Assembly (NCBI GenBank): GCA_039679645.1
Contig: JBDKUO010000033.1
Location: forward strand, 37,234-101,233
Origin: Armatimonadota bacterium
Lineage (GTDB): Bacteria > Armatimonadota > UBA5829
DNA: 64,000 bases
Direction: 5' to 3'
Shown here: piece by piece, positions 27,701 to 35,304 of the stretch
How the letters are laid out: every line of letters starts with the position of its first letter
How positions within the stretch are numbered: the stretch's first letter is position 1
Translations under genes and position numbers: made by a program
Notes under the pieces: generated by a model
Database searches by the model: none
The model's input: only the letters and a program-made list of their open reading frames with translations
What the model was told of the DNA's origin: nothing

Positions 27701-27909
27701 GTGAGCGGTTCTATATATGTCTTGTCGGCAAGATTCGGGTCTGTAGTGACGGTCGATGGATTGGAGTTTGCCATAACAATCTCACATCCCTCTTCTTTAA
27801 GAGCGCGGCAGGCCTGCGCAGCCATATAATCAAACGCGCCGCCTTCACCGATCACGACGGGTCCGCTGCCTATGACAAGTATTTTTCTGATATCAGTTCT
27901 CTTGGGCAT
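24781..27909 (-). CDS. CarB-like carbamoyl-phosphate synthase large subunit, divergent
   Basis: A 1042-residue protein with the full CarB layout: two ATP-grasp halves and a C-terminal MGS-like domain (about 920-1042). Several key residues differ from what I recall of E. coli CarB. In the first half Q285, E299 and N301 correspond to G280, D294 and D296. In the second half E841 corresponds to G813 (N843 and Q829 are kept), and the glycine-rich GGRAME loop is shortened near 692-698. The DTCAAEFEA segment between halves is absent. It may be a divergent paralog with altered or lost synthesis activity. No carA is adjacent; it follows the sugar ABC terminator and precedes the rhamnosidase. Confidence 0.85.
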   Translation of the reverse strand: MPKRTDIRKILVIGSGPVVIGEGGAFDYMAAQACRALKEEGCEIVMANSNPSTVTTDPNLADKTYIEPLTCDSITKIIEIEKPDALLASIGGRSALNLALALEHEGVLASHHVSMIGTDVNVLSKCEDLSVASSAGAAFSIGKNAHSMEEGMQIIRQIKFPAILRPAGVAGGAGSAVTYNLEEFGEMLAFALKTSPVRQVLIEKPYIGWKSIEFEVLRDSSGRAVTAAGMESIDPTGVHSGDSTMVYPIQTLGSEQIEKLSELSKKIADASGVAGSMSIGFAVEPTSGEIVVLDVDPIATRFTALASKAAGIPVAKISAKLALGIGLDEIMVADKPCSEFVPPSDYVAVKMSRFDFDKFPGADTTLSTSMKSVGEAMAFGRNFKEALQKAVRSLETGHQGMGADEKGVCPSADQINEALARPNPERLSFIRCAVAAGMTDDEIREIAKVDSYFISQIRELVEFEKKLAGKSLVGVPSETLLESKQLGYSDAQLAVLLETDEEQVRTRRKVLGIRSGYDVIGSMCFSTYDPKDNCTPTSSGKKVIIIGGGPNRIGQGIDFDYCRAHASLALTAAGYESIIINSNPEALSTDPDISGKIYFEPLTSENVLSIVEREKPLGVVIAFGGRAASKLSADLSKAGVNILGTSLQSMQRASKGEVIGKLGLKQTQSCIVTSQAEALKCAHEIGYPALARGNDAVRIVYDDIDMAAFSQEIGDIAPEKPLVITKFAESAIKVDAIAVSDAEDAVVCGIMEHIEQAGVHSGDSASSLPPYSLTQETIEEIKRQTRLIAVELGIRGLMSAQFAIKDGEIYVLGINPQACRMVPFVCKATGADWAGVATMIALGKSLKEQGVSEVEPRRVCVKEAVFPFTRFPGVDVVLGPEMKSTGEVMGINESFGAAYIKAEIAAGQLLPDKGTVFMSVADADKSEAIEIARKLNELGFEIVATRGTAKAFKSAGLSVRTVYKIGEGRPDATDLIKNEEIDLIINTPSGKKPRQHEVTIRSVVVARGIPIITTIAGAKATIFGMETVRKHHSSVRSMQEYK

Positions 27910-28043
27910 TATCTATCCACCATGTATTCTCGACTGCGTCGGATTCGAGGCCTTGCCCCAAAGTCCTACACCAATAATTGTGGCCCGGGGGCAACCTTTT
28001 CGTTATGCCCATCCGGACCATAAAGTATATGTCTATATTGTGC

Positions 28044-28082
28044 AAAAGGCTCAAGGAAACCTTCTTATGCCTTGAGCCTTTT
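28044..28082 (-). terminator. Terminator after sugar ABC genes
   Basis: A 13-bp stem AAAAGGCTCAAGG/CCTTGAGCCTTTT with a 13-base loop. On the minus strand it ends in TTTT and overlaps the last codons and stop of the permease gene, isolating carB-like from the ABC operon. Confidence 0.8.
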
Positions 28083-29024
28083 TGCCTGGCGCTGTTTGTG
28101 CATTGCGTCGGCAATAACACCGCAGATAATAATTATGCCGATTACTGCCCACTGCCAGTCCGACGGAATACCCATCAGGTTGATTCCATTGTCCATCAAA
28201 CGGATCAGCGCAGAGCCTACTATAATGCCGATCACAGTGCCCTCGCCGCCGCGCATGCTGCATCCGCCGAGCACGGCTGCGGCAACCGCCCACATTTCAT
28301 ACATCAGACCACTGTTTGCAGGTTGCACGTCTCCAGTGTATGATACCTCGACTATACCCGCTATTCCGGCAAGCACGGCGCACATAACGTAGGCCAGCGT
28401 ACGCATTTTGTTGACCTTGATCCCCGAATATCGCACGGCTTCCTCGTTGCGACCGATAGCGTATAGATATCGTCCCCAGACAGTGTAGTTCATAATGAAC
28501 CCGACTATCAAAGACAATCCTATCAGTATAAGAAAAGGTATGGGTATTCCCAAAATCGAATTATTGCCGATCACAGCGAAGGAAGGATGCTCGAGTGTGA
28601 TCCCCTTACCTCCTGAAATTCCTCTTGCAAGCCCCCTGAGCAACAGGAGCGAGCTGAGGGTCACGATAAAAGGCTGCAGCTTGAAACGCCCAATCAAAAA
28701 TGAATGCCAGAACCCCAGCAGCGCACAAAACGGCAGCACTATAAGGCTCATCAGCCATGGGCTCCAGCCGTAGTTGACATAGCCCATGGCGATTACTACA
28801 CCTACGAGTCCCACAACGGAGCCGACCGACAGATCGATCCCTCCCGAAAGGATCACTATTCCCATTCCCAGGGTATAGATGCCGAGCATGCCGATGCGCT
28901 GCGCCAAATTTGAAATATTGACCGGGCTGAAAAACACGACACTTCCGGTTGTAGAATACTGGTAGACGCATATAATAGCCATCAGCCCTATCAGCAGCAA
29001 TATCATACCGAGTATTTTCTTCAA
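28065..29024 (-). CDS. Ribose-type sugar ABC transporter permease
   Basis: A 319-residue inner-membrane permease of the RbsC/BPD_transp_2 family with about eight to ten hydrophobic segments. LSGGIDLSVGSVVGL is the family's conserved segment, followed by ISGGKGITLEHPS and the EAVRYSGIKVNKM cytoplasmic loop that contacts the ATPase. Its ATG overlaps the stop of the ATPase gene by 4 bases (ATGA). The sugar cannot be deduced. A substrate-binding protein is not found next to these genes. Confidence 0.93.
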   Translation of the reverse strand: MKKILGMILLLIGLMAIICVYQYSTTGSVVFFSPVNISNLAQRIGMLGIYTLGMGIVILSGGIDLSVGSVVGLVGVVIAMGYVNYGWSPWLMSLIVLPFCALLGFWHSFLIGRFKLQPFIVTLSSLLLLRGLARGISGGKGITLEHPSFAVIGNNSILGIPIPFLILIGLSLIVGFIMNYTVWGRYLYAIGRNEEAVRYSGIKVNKMRTLAYVMCAVLAGIAGIVEVSYTGDVQPANSGLMYEMWAVAAAVLGGCSMRGGEGTVIGIIVGSALIRLMDNGINLMGIPSDWQWAVIGIIIICGVIADAMHKQRQAKRLKA

Positions 29025-30556
29025 CTCGCCTTACCTCCGGTTGCCAATTGCATTATATTTTCTTCACTAATCTGGTCGTGATCGAGTGTGCCGGTACAGC
29101 GCCCTTCATGCATTATCAGGACTCTGTCCGACAGGCCTATTACCTCTTCCATTTCAGATGAGACCATAATAACGCCCATCCCTTTATCTGCCAGATCACG
29201 GATCAATTTATATATTTCGCTCTTGCTTCCTACATCGATTCCGCGAGTCGGCTCATCGAGTATCAGGACTTTCGGGTCCAGACTGAGCCACTTTGAAAGC
29301 GCGACTTTCTGCTGGTTGCCGCCAGAGAGGAACTGCACTTCCTGCGAAAGCGACGGAGTCTTTATCTCCAGCGCTTCCACATGTTCCTTTGCTACCTGAA
29401 GTTCGCGCTTGCGGTCCATAAACGGCGGGTTGTATGTGCCGATTCCGGCCAGCGATATGTTCTCTGTGACACTCATCTCCAGCAGGACCCCGAGATCCTT
29501 GCGGTCTTCAGGCACAAAACCCATCCCAGCGCGCACAGCATCCGTCGATGATTTTATATCGACCTTTTGCCCGCCCATATAGATATCGCCGGAATGCTTC
29601 GGCTCGACACCGAACAGAGCCTGCATAAGCTCCGTGCGGCCTGCGCCCACCAGCCCAGCGATTCCAAGTATCTCACCGGCTCTTAGATCGAAGCTGACAG
29701 TGCCCTTGCCGCCGACATACTCCAAATCATGCACCGAGAGCACTACATCACCTTCATGCCGCTCGGTGTCATCACTGGAAAAGCGGGAAATGTTGCGCCC
29801 TACCATCAGCTTTACCATCTCATCAGGCGTCAGGTTAGCCTTATCAAGCTCGCCGACCCGGCAGCCGTCGCGCAGCACCACTGCCCGATCACACATCTCC
29901 TGCACCTCGCCGAGGCGGTGCGATATATAGATCATCGCGACGCCTTCGCTCTTGAGCTTTTTCATGACCTCAAAGAGCTTGTCGGCTTCGGCTGGGCTCA
30001 GTGAACTTGTCGGCTCGTCGAGGACAAGTATGCGCACGTCATATGAGAGCGCTTTTGCAATCTCGACAAGCTGCTGCTCGCCCGGAGAGAGGCTCTCCAC
30101 AAGATCTGTTAAGGCAGCGGTAATACCCACGCGCCCGGCAAGTTCGTCTGCGCGAGAATAGAGTTGCTTGCGATTCACAATTTTGAAAGAACCTCTGCGC
30201 GGCTCATGGCCGAGGAAAATATTGGATGCGACATCAAGATTGGGAGCCAGACAGAGTTCCTGGTGGATCAGCGAGACACCCAGAGCAATCGAGTCCTGCA
30301 CATCATTCATCTGAACGCTGCATCCTTCGAAGATTACTTCGCCCTCATCGGCAGGATAGTCGCCGCCCAGGATTTTCATCAAGGTTGACTTACCGGCGCC
30401 GTTCTCACCTATCAGGCCAAGTATCTCGCCTTGATCCAGTTCAAGATCAACATTGTGTAAGGCAAGCACTCCGGGAAACCGCTTGGTTATTCCCTTCATT
30501 GTCAACAGAGGTTGTTGAATATTTGGCATTGTGGTTGATTTACCTGGTCTCTGCAT
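29021..30556 (-). CDS. Sugar ABC transporter ATPase (RbsA/MglA type)
   Basis: A 511-residue double ATPase. First half: Walker A GENGAGKSTLMK, signature SPGEQQLVEIAKAL, Walker B RILVLDEPTSSLSP. Second half: LVGAGRTELMQALFG (degenerate Walker A, as usual in this family), signature LSGGNQQKVALSKWL and VLILDEPTRGIDV. It energises the permease encoded by the overlapping next gene. ATG 30556 follows AGGA. No binding protein precedes it; the upstream gene (30698) is divergent, so the periplasmic receptor must lie elsewhere. Confidence 0.95.
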   Translation of the reverse strand: MQRPGKSTTMPNIQQPLLTMKGITKRFPGVLALHNVDLELDQGEILGLIGENGAGKSTLMKILGGDYPADEGEVIFEGCSVQMNDVQDSIALGVSLIHQELCLAPNLDVASNIFLGHEPRRGSFKIVNRKQLYSRADELAGRVGITAALTDLVESLSPGEQQLVEIAKALSYDVRILVLDEPTSSLSPAEADKLFEVMKKLKSEGVAMIYISHRLGEVQEMCDRAVVLRDGCRVGELDKANLTPDEMVKLMVGRNISRFSSDDTERHEGDVVLSVHDLEYVGGKGTVSFDLRAGEILGIAGLVGAGRTELMQALFGVEPKHSGDIYMGGQKVDIKSSTDAVRAGMGFVPEDRKDLGVLLEMSVTENISLAGIGTYNPPFMDRKRELQVAKEHVEALEIKTPSLSQEVQFLSGGNQQKVALSKWLSLDPKVLILDEPTRGIDVGSKSEIYKLIRDLADKGMGVIMVSSEMEEVIGLSDRVLIMHEGRCTGTLDHDQISEENIMQLATGGKAS

Positions 30557-30622
30557 TATATTGTCCTAATTATACTTGCCTTCGTTGAAACTTGTAAATA
30601 GCCCTGAAATGAGTCTGTCTTC

Positions 30623-30652
30623 TTGACAGCATGCGGGCATTCGCGGTTTAAT
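30623..30652 (+). promoter_or_regulatory. Sigma70-like promoter before WecG-type gene
   Basis: TTGACA at 30623-30628 and TTTAAT at 30647-30652, spacer 18. Predicted start near 30659, giving a leader of about 40 bases. Confidence 0.6.
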
Positions 30653-30697
30653 TTGTTGTCAATGTAAGAGTCATACGAAATTTTCTAGGACTGTATA

Positions 30698-31468
30698 ATG
30701 TCATCACCAATGGAAGAAAGCATTCCCTTCATCAACATTCTCGGCATAAAAGTGCATCGTATCAATATGGCGGACGCATTGGATGCGATTAAACGCTTCA
30801 TAGCAAGCGGCAAGCCGCACATGATCGTCACTGCGGATGCTTCAATGGTAGCCCGCGCTCAGGATGATATTGATCTCAGAGATATAATTAATAAGGCTGA
30901 TCTGATTACGCCGGACGGCTCTGGTATAATTAAAGGGGCAAAGATTCTGGGCGCTCCCCTGATAGAGCGGGTAAGCGGAGTTGACCTTGCGCGTGAGATA
31001 TGCCGGATGTCAGCCGAGGATGGTTTCTCCGTCTTTTTCCTTGGCGCCGAACCCGGCATCGCTGAGGCTGCCGCCGATAATCTTGCAAAATCATACCCGG
31101 GGATGAATGTCGCCGGCACGCACGATGGCTATTTCAAACCTGATCGTGACCCCCAGATCGCCGGTCTGGTGAAGGAGTCCGGCGCACAAGCGCTGCTTGT
31201 TGCGATGGGAATCCCGAGGCAGGAAAAGTTTATAAAGCGATACATGAGCGATATGGGAATAAGCGTTGCGATAGGGGTCGGCGGATCATTCGATGTGTTC
31301 TCCGGCAAGGTGAAACGCGCTCCCATATGGTTTCAAAACCATGGCCTCGAGTGGGCATATCGACTTGCCAAAGACCCGAGCAAGTTCTCAAAAGTGAGTG
31401 TGCTGCCCAAGTTCTTGATGATGGTGTATCGGGAGAGGCTGTTTGGCGGCAAGAGAGCGCAAAAATGA
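30698..31468 (+). CDS. WecG/TagA/CpsF family glycosyltransferase
   Basis: A 256-residue member of glycosyltransferase family 26. The family core is visible: ITPDGSGIIKGAKILGAPL (Asp-rich acceptor site), VFFLGAEPGIAEAAADNL, GTHDGYF and ALLVAMGIPRQEKFI. It transfers a sugar such as ManNAc or ManNAcA to a lipid-linked intermediate at the inner membrane during cell-surface glycan synthesis. The following MNT gene overlaps its stop by 4 bases (ATGA), an unusual coupling of a glycan enzyme to a toxin-antitoxin-like pair. Confidence 0.93.
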   Translation: MSSPMEESIPFINILGIKVHRINMADALDAIKRFIASGKPHMIVTADASMVARAQDDIDLRDIINKADLITPDGSGIIKGAKILGAPLIERVSGVDLAREICRMSAEDGFSVFFLGAEPGIAEAAADNLAKSYPGMNVAGTHDGYFKPDRDPQIAGLVKESGAQALLVAMGIPRQEKFIKRYMSDMGISVAIGVGGSFDVFSGKVKRAPIWFQNHGLEWAYRLAKDPSKFSKVSVLPKFLMMVYRERLFGGKRAQK

Positions 31469-31773
31469 GTGACTTAAAACGTAATGTCGAGCTTAATACA
31501 GCAGCCATAGCCGATTACTGTCGGCGTCGCCATATAAAGCGGTTATCGCTTTTTGGCTCGGTGCTTCGTTCTGACTTCGGACCTGCAAGCGATGTGGATG
31601 TGCTGATCGAGTTCGAGCCGGGCCACGTGCCGGGGTTTGCGTTTTTCGAAATGCAAGATGAGTTGTCCGAACTTCTCGGCCGCAAGGTGGACCTCAACAC
31701 TCCAGGTTTCCTGAGTCACTATTTTCGGGATGCCGTGATAAACGAGTCGGAGCTTGTCTATGTTGAGCAGTGA
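31465..31773 (+). CDS. MNT-type minimal nucleotidyltransferase (antitoxin)
   Basis: A 102-residue nucleotidyltransferase. GSVLRSDFGPASDVDVLIEF is the GSx10DxD active site of MntA-type proteins, which in characterised pairs modify and silence a HEPN toxin by AMPylation. The ATG at 31465 overlaps the previous gene, and the stop overlaps the start of the HEPN gene by 14 bases. The pair is thus translationally linked. Confidence 0.9.
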   Translation: MSDLKRNVELNTAAIADYCRRRHIKRLSLFGSVLRSDFGPASDVDVLIEFEPGHVPGFAFFEMQDELSELLGRKVDLNTPGFLSHYFRDAVINESELVYVEQ

Positions 31774-32104
31774 AGATCGTGTGCGCCTGATGCACATGCT
31801 GGATGCCACAGAAAAGGCAACCGCACTTACCACCGGCAAAACCAAGTGCGATCTTGAAACTGACGAATTGCTGTCCCTGGCAATAGTCCGGCTGCTGGAG
31901 ATTATTGGGGAAGCGGCCAAATCAGTTAGCGAAGTTGTTCGAGATAACTGGCCCTCGGTCCCCTGGAAGCAAATTGCAGGCACCCGAGACAGGCTTATTC
32001 ATGGTTACTTCAATGTTGACCTTGATATTGTCTGGAGCATTGTCTCTCAAGACCTACCTGCATTAACGCAGAGACTGCAAGCTATTCTAGAAGAAAAGGA
32101 ATAA
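31760..32104 (+). CDS. HEPN toxin, HepT (DUF86) type
   Basis: A 114-residue helical protein. RDRLIHGY carries the Rx4HxY motif of HEPN ribonucleases, and ALTTGKTKCDL and RLLEIIGEAAKSVSEVV are typical of DUF86. It should be the toxin partner of the MNT protein just upstream. Start chosen at ATG 31760; a TTG six bases earlier is possible. Confidence 0.9.
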   Translation: MLSSEDRVRLMHMLDATEKATALTTGKTKCDLETDELLSLAIVRLLEIIGEAAKSVSEVVRDNWPSVPWKQIAGTRDRLIHGYFNVDLDIVWSIVSQDLPALTQRLQAILEEKE

Positions 32105-32113
32105 TCTATTATT

Positions 32114-33040
32114 ATGCCTGACAACAATGTTCTAATAGTAGGAAGCGTAGCGCTTGACACAGTGGAGACGCCTCATGGCAAGGTTGAACGCGCACTGGGT
32201 GGAGCAGCGGTCTACAGCTCGGTAGCCGCAAGTTTCTTTACACCTGTGCAAATAGTCGGGGTAGTGGGCGAAGACTTCCCCAGGGAGCACCTGGACTTCC
32301 TTGCGTCAAGAAAGATCGACACCCGCGGTATCCAGACTATCCCCGGCGGCAAGACATTCCACTGGGCAGGCTCTTATGAAGGAGACATGAACCAGGCGAA
32401 CACAAAGCTCACCGAGCTCAATGTCTTTCAGAGCTTCAGTCCGACTCTTCCCGATGACTATAAGTCTTCCAAATATGTATTTCTTGCAAATATCGATCCT
32501 GAGCTTCAGCTTAAGGTACTCGATCAGGTTCCGGGCGCAAAGCTTACTGCGTGCGATACCATGAACTTCTGGATCTCATCAAAGCGAGACGCTCTGCTGG
32601 AAGTGTTAAAGCGTGTGGACATTGTATTTATCAACGACGCCGAGGTAAGGCAGCTTACCGGAATCGTCAACATAACCCTCGCCGCAAACGAGATTCACAA
32701 ATATGGCCCAAAGTATGTGGTGGTCAAGAAGGGCGAGCACGGCGCAGTGATGTATTGTGGTGAGAGCACATGCTTTGCGGCTGCATCGTATCCACTTACC
32801 AAAGTTGCCGACCCCACGGGTGCGGGTGACAGCTTCGCAGGCGGGTTCATGGGCTACATCGCAAGCACAGATGAGGTCAGCGATATGAATATCCGCAATG
32901 CCGTTATCTATGGAAGCACACTGGCATCCTACAATGTGCAGGATTTCAGCCTTGGGATGTTCAAACGCCTCACCCTTACTGACATCAACAACCGCTACGA
33001 CGAGTTCAGACGGATCGTTTTTTTCGAACCGATGGGCTGA
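32114..33040 (+). CDS. PfkB-family carbohydrate kinase
   Basis: A 308-residue ribokinase-fold kinase. LGGAAVYSSVAASFF (the GG substrate signature) and VADPTGAGDSFAGGFMGY (the DTGAGD anion hole and catalytic Asp) are present. The GGKTFHWAG segment suggests a substrate pocket unlike ribokinase. It phosphorylates a sugar or nucleoside with ATP. It follows the HEPN gene by 9 bases and ends near a hairpin. Confidence 0.92.
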   Translation: MPDNNVLIVGSVALDTVETPHGKVERALGGAAVYSSVAASFFTPVQIVGVVGEDFPREHLDFLASRKIDTRGIQTIPGGKTFHWAGSYEGDMNQANTKLTELNVFQSFSPTLPDDYKSSKYVFLANIDPELQLKVLDQVPGAKLTACDTMNFWISSKRDALLEVLKRVDIVFINDAEVRQLTGIVNITLAANEIHKYGPKYVVVKKGEHGAVMYCGESTCFAAASYPLTKVADPTGAGDSFAGGFMGYIASTDEVSDMNIRNAVIYGSTLASYNVQDFSLGMFKRLTLTDINNRYDEFRRIVFFEPMG

Positions 33041-33050
33041 TAAAATCCTG

Positions 33051-33081
33051 AATCCCTCCAGAAATTTCTTCCGGAGGGATT
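33051..33081. terminator. Hairpin between pfkB-like and GNAT genes
   Basis: AATCCCTCC (33051-33059) pairs with GGAGGGATT (33073-33081). Its outer arms resemble the palindromes at 40484 and 63424, but the centre differs. It probably acts as a bidirectional terminator between convergent genes. Confidence 0.65.
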
Positions 33082-33091
33082 TATAAAATCC

Positions 33092-33559
33092 TTATTTCAA
33101 GGCATCCGTGTAAAAACTCGGCCAATTTTCCGCAATAGGCACAGCGCCGCATGCTTTTGAATAGAACCCGGTCGGCCCGGCACCGCCAATTATTGCATAT
33201 ACATAGCCCATCTCCCGCATAGCGTGCAGACAGGCAAGCAGCAGAGCCTTACCCACTCCTTTACCGCGAGCTTTTTCATTCACACCGGTCGGCCCGAAAT
33301 AGTCCCGGGTAGTGCACTCATATGCGGCAAATCCTATTATCTGTCCGTCCTTGGTCGCAATAAAGCATGTAGCCGGATCATGCTTTAGAGATACACTGGC
33401 TTCGTCTGCCCAGCGCTCGCTAAAGTTCTCTATAATAAATCTGCGCAATATGGACAGTTCAAAAGACCTTATTCGGCGAATCAAAATACCTTCCTGCTTT
33501 AGATGTTCAAAACCCTTGTCTTCGGGCAGATTGAGAAGATTAACCAGCATATCAGCCAT
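33092..33559 (-). CDS. GNAT-family acetyltransferase
   Basis: A 155-residue acetyl-CoA-dependent N-acetyltransferase. GVNEKARGKGVGKALLLACLH is the pyrophosphate-binding (R/Q)xxGx(G/A) loop. The substrate is unknown. The start ATG follows AGGAG. Convergent with the pfkB-like gene. Confidence 0.85.
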   Translation of the reverse strand: MADMLVNLLNLPEDKGFEHLKQEGILIRRIRSFELSILRRFIIENFSERWADEASVSLKHDPATCFIATKDGQIIGFAAYECTTRDYFGPTGVNEKARGKGVGKALLLACLHAMREMGYVYAIIGGAGPTGFYSKACGAVPIAENWPSFYTDALK

Positions 33560-33816
33560 ACAATCACTCCTGTTGTGTCTGCCTGATCTATTCAGGCAGG
33601 ACCTGTGTTCTTTCCAAACTCACTTAGACGCGTTCTGCATTTTCTCCTTTATATCCTTTATTCATCAGATTAGTGCATATTCGACAAGGGTAAAGTGGGA
33701 TTGTGTCGAAGTGGAACATGAAAGCATTTTTATCGTCTCAACATGTAATTAATTGCAAGGTTTCGGAGTCTAATAATATGTAGTGCGGCACAAACAAGTT
33801 TTTCGGGAGGCATCAA

Positions 33817-34506
33817 ATGATGGGGAAGGCTGTTCAAATTGCGCTGGTTGTAACGGCTGTTCTTTTTGTTGGTGTAATGCATTTACAGGCGGCGGATACG
33901 GCGAGCACAGAAAAGTCAACGGAGACAATAAGCATGGATCTAAAGGATGTGGACGTCAAGTCCGCACTCGATGCTTTGTTCAAAAATGCCGGTAAAGACT
34001 TTGCGCTTGACGCGAATGTGACCGGCACAATTCCGGCTATGTCATTCAAGGATGTTTCTTTTGACACGGCCCTAAAGACGCTTGTCAAGTCCATGGGACT
34101 TGTTTACAGAATCGACCAGAATATCTACATCATCAGTAAGAGGCGGGATACGGAAAGTGTGTCGAACCCTTATCCTCCATCCCCAATTCCCGAGGTCGAG
34201 TCTCCAACGTCTTCCCCCGATGTCATAATAGATAAGATTCCGCTCAACTATTCAAGCGCTTCCGAAATACTGGCTGCAATGGGCAGCGGACGCGAATACG
34301 GCGGATTCGGCAACGGATATGGAGGCTTCGGTGGTTATGGAAACTTCGGGGGGATAAACGGTTACGGCGGCATGGGCAATATGAGCTTCGGCGGCATGGC
34401 TACCACCGGATACGGCAACTACGGATCAAGCTACGGCGGATATGGCGGATACGGAACCGGCTATGGAAACTATAACAGATACAACAACTACAACCGAGGC
34501 TGGTAG
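33817..34506 (+). CDS. Secreted STN/secretin-N-like protein with Gly/Tyr-rich tail
   Basis: A 229-residue exported protein. A signal peptide (about 1-25) precedes ISMDLKDVDVKSALDALFKNAGKDFALDANVTG and SFDTALKTLVKSMGLVYRIDQNIYIISKR, split copies of the STN/secretin N-domain pattern (beta-alpha-beta with VYR...NIYII). After a proline-rich linker, residues about 155-229 are a low-complexity region of Gly, Tyr, Asn and Phe repeats (GGYGGYG, GNYNRYNNYN). No secretin channel follows, so it may be a stand-alone pilotin-like or matrix protein. GGGAGG precedes the ATG at 33817. Confidence 0.8.
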   Translation: MMGKAVQIALVVTAVLFVGVMHLQAADTASTEKSTETISMDLKDVDVKSALDALFKNAGKDFALDANVTGTIPAMSFKDVSFDTALKTLVKSMGLVYRIDQNIYIISKRRDTESVSNPYPPSPIPEVESPTSSPDVIIDKIPLNYSSASEILAAMGSGREYGGFGNGYGGFGGYGNFGGINGYGGMGNMSFGGMATTGYGNYGSSYGGYGGYGTGYGNYNRYNNYNRGW

Positions 34507-34650
34507 TCTATAGCAGCGCGACTAATACAAAAGTATTACGATAATTAGGTCATGAGAGTAATAGACCTCTTGCCAAAAGACGGGTATACTATGATCGTAG
34601 TATTCTGATCATGCGGCGCGCGAGAAGTAAGTCTATACTTATCATTCCTC

Positions 34651-34679
34651 ATTGGGCGCGGCGTTTTGGTCAGCCCAAT
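34651..34679. terminator. Weak hairpin between convergent genes
   Basis: ATTGGGC (34651-34657) pairs with GCCCAAT (34673-34679). No T-run, so low confidence. The rest of the 250-base gap between the STN-like gene and the RsbW-like gene shows nothing else recognisable. Confidence 0.35.
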
Positions 34680-34757
34680 TGAAGATTGAAAAAGTGAATA
34701 TTTGTAATGGCGGAGGGCTCGGATATACCGGGTCCTTTTGCTTTTTACACTCACAAG

Positions 34758-35207
34758 CTAAATTATCAACGACCGATTTCGCTTCTTCAGAATCACGGTT
34801 GTGCCGCGCTCAAAGCGAATATCCACTTCGTCCATTACGCTTCGCATCAGTTCGATGCCGCAGCCAAGCATGATTACGCGCTGTTCGGATAATGGAACAC
34901 GACCTTTATCACATTTTCCAAGTCCTTCGTCTCTGATTGTGACGATAAGGGTGTCTCCCTCACATTGCCAGCCAAGGTATATCAAACCGGCACCGGGCTC
35001 AGGCGTACCGTGCACGTAAGCATTAGTGACCGCCTCGCCCACGGCAAGCAGCAGCGCCTCTGTCTCTTCTGCGCTGAACCTTAACTGCCTGGCTACATAG
35101 GTAATCCTCTTACGCGCGGCAGACAGCCCAGCCTGCTTGGTAATGACTGCCATCTTGCCTGAACTCAAGAAATTTTGTTCGGAACTTAGGTTATTCATAT
35201 TAAACAT
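34758..35207 (-). CDS. RsbW-like anti-sigma factor kinase
   Basis: A 149-residue HATPase_c protein of the RsbW/SpoIIAB type. N box LLLAVGEAVTNAYVHG, G1 IRDEGLG and G2 MLGCGIELMRSVMDEV are intact. Such kinases bind a sigma factor or phosphorylate a STAS antagonist in partner switching. A STAS-kinase fusion lies 1.3 kb away, so both may belong to one pathway, but no sigma factor is in the window. Start ATG 35207; an ATG at 35198 is equally possible. Confidence 0.9.
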   Translation of the reverse strand: MFNMNNLSSEQNFLSSGKMAVITKQAGLSAARKRITYVARQLRFSAEETEALLLAVGEAVTNAYVHGTPEPGAGLIYLGWQCEGDTLIVTIRDEGLGKCDKGRVPLSEQRVIMLGCGIELMRSVMDEVDIRFERGTTVILKKRNRSLII

Positions 35208-35304
35208 GTTGAGTTTATCCCGCTGCGGGCTGCATCAAACCGCCGGTTAAAAGGGTTGCACGCGAACAGTGATGTTGATATCCTGTTGTTAAGGACGGTA
35301 GTAA

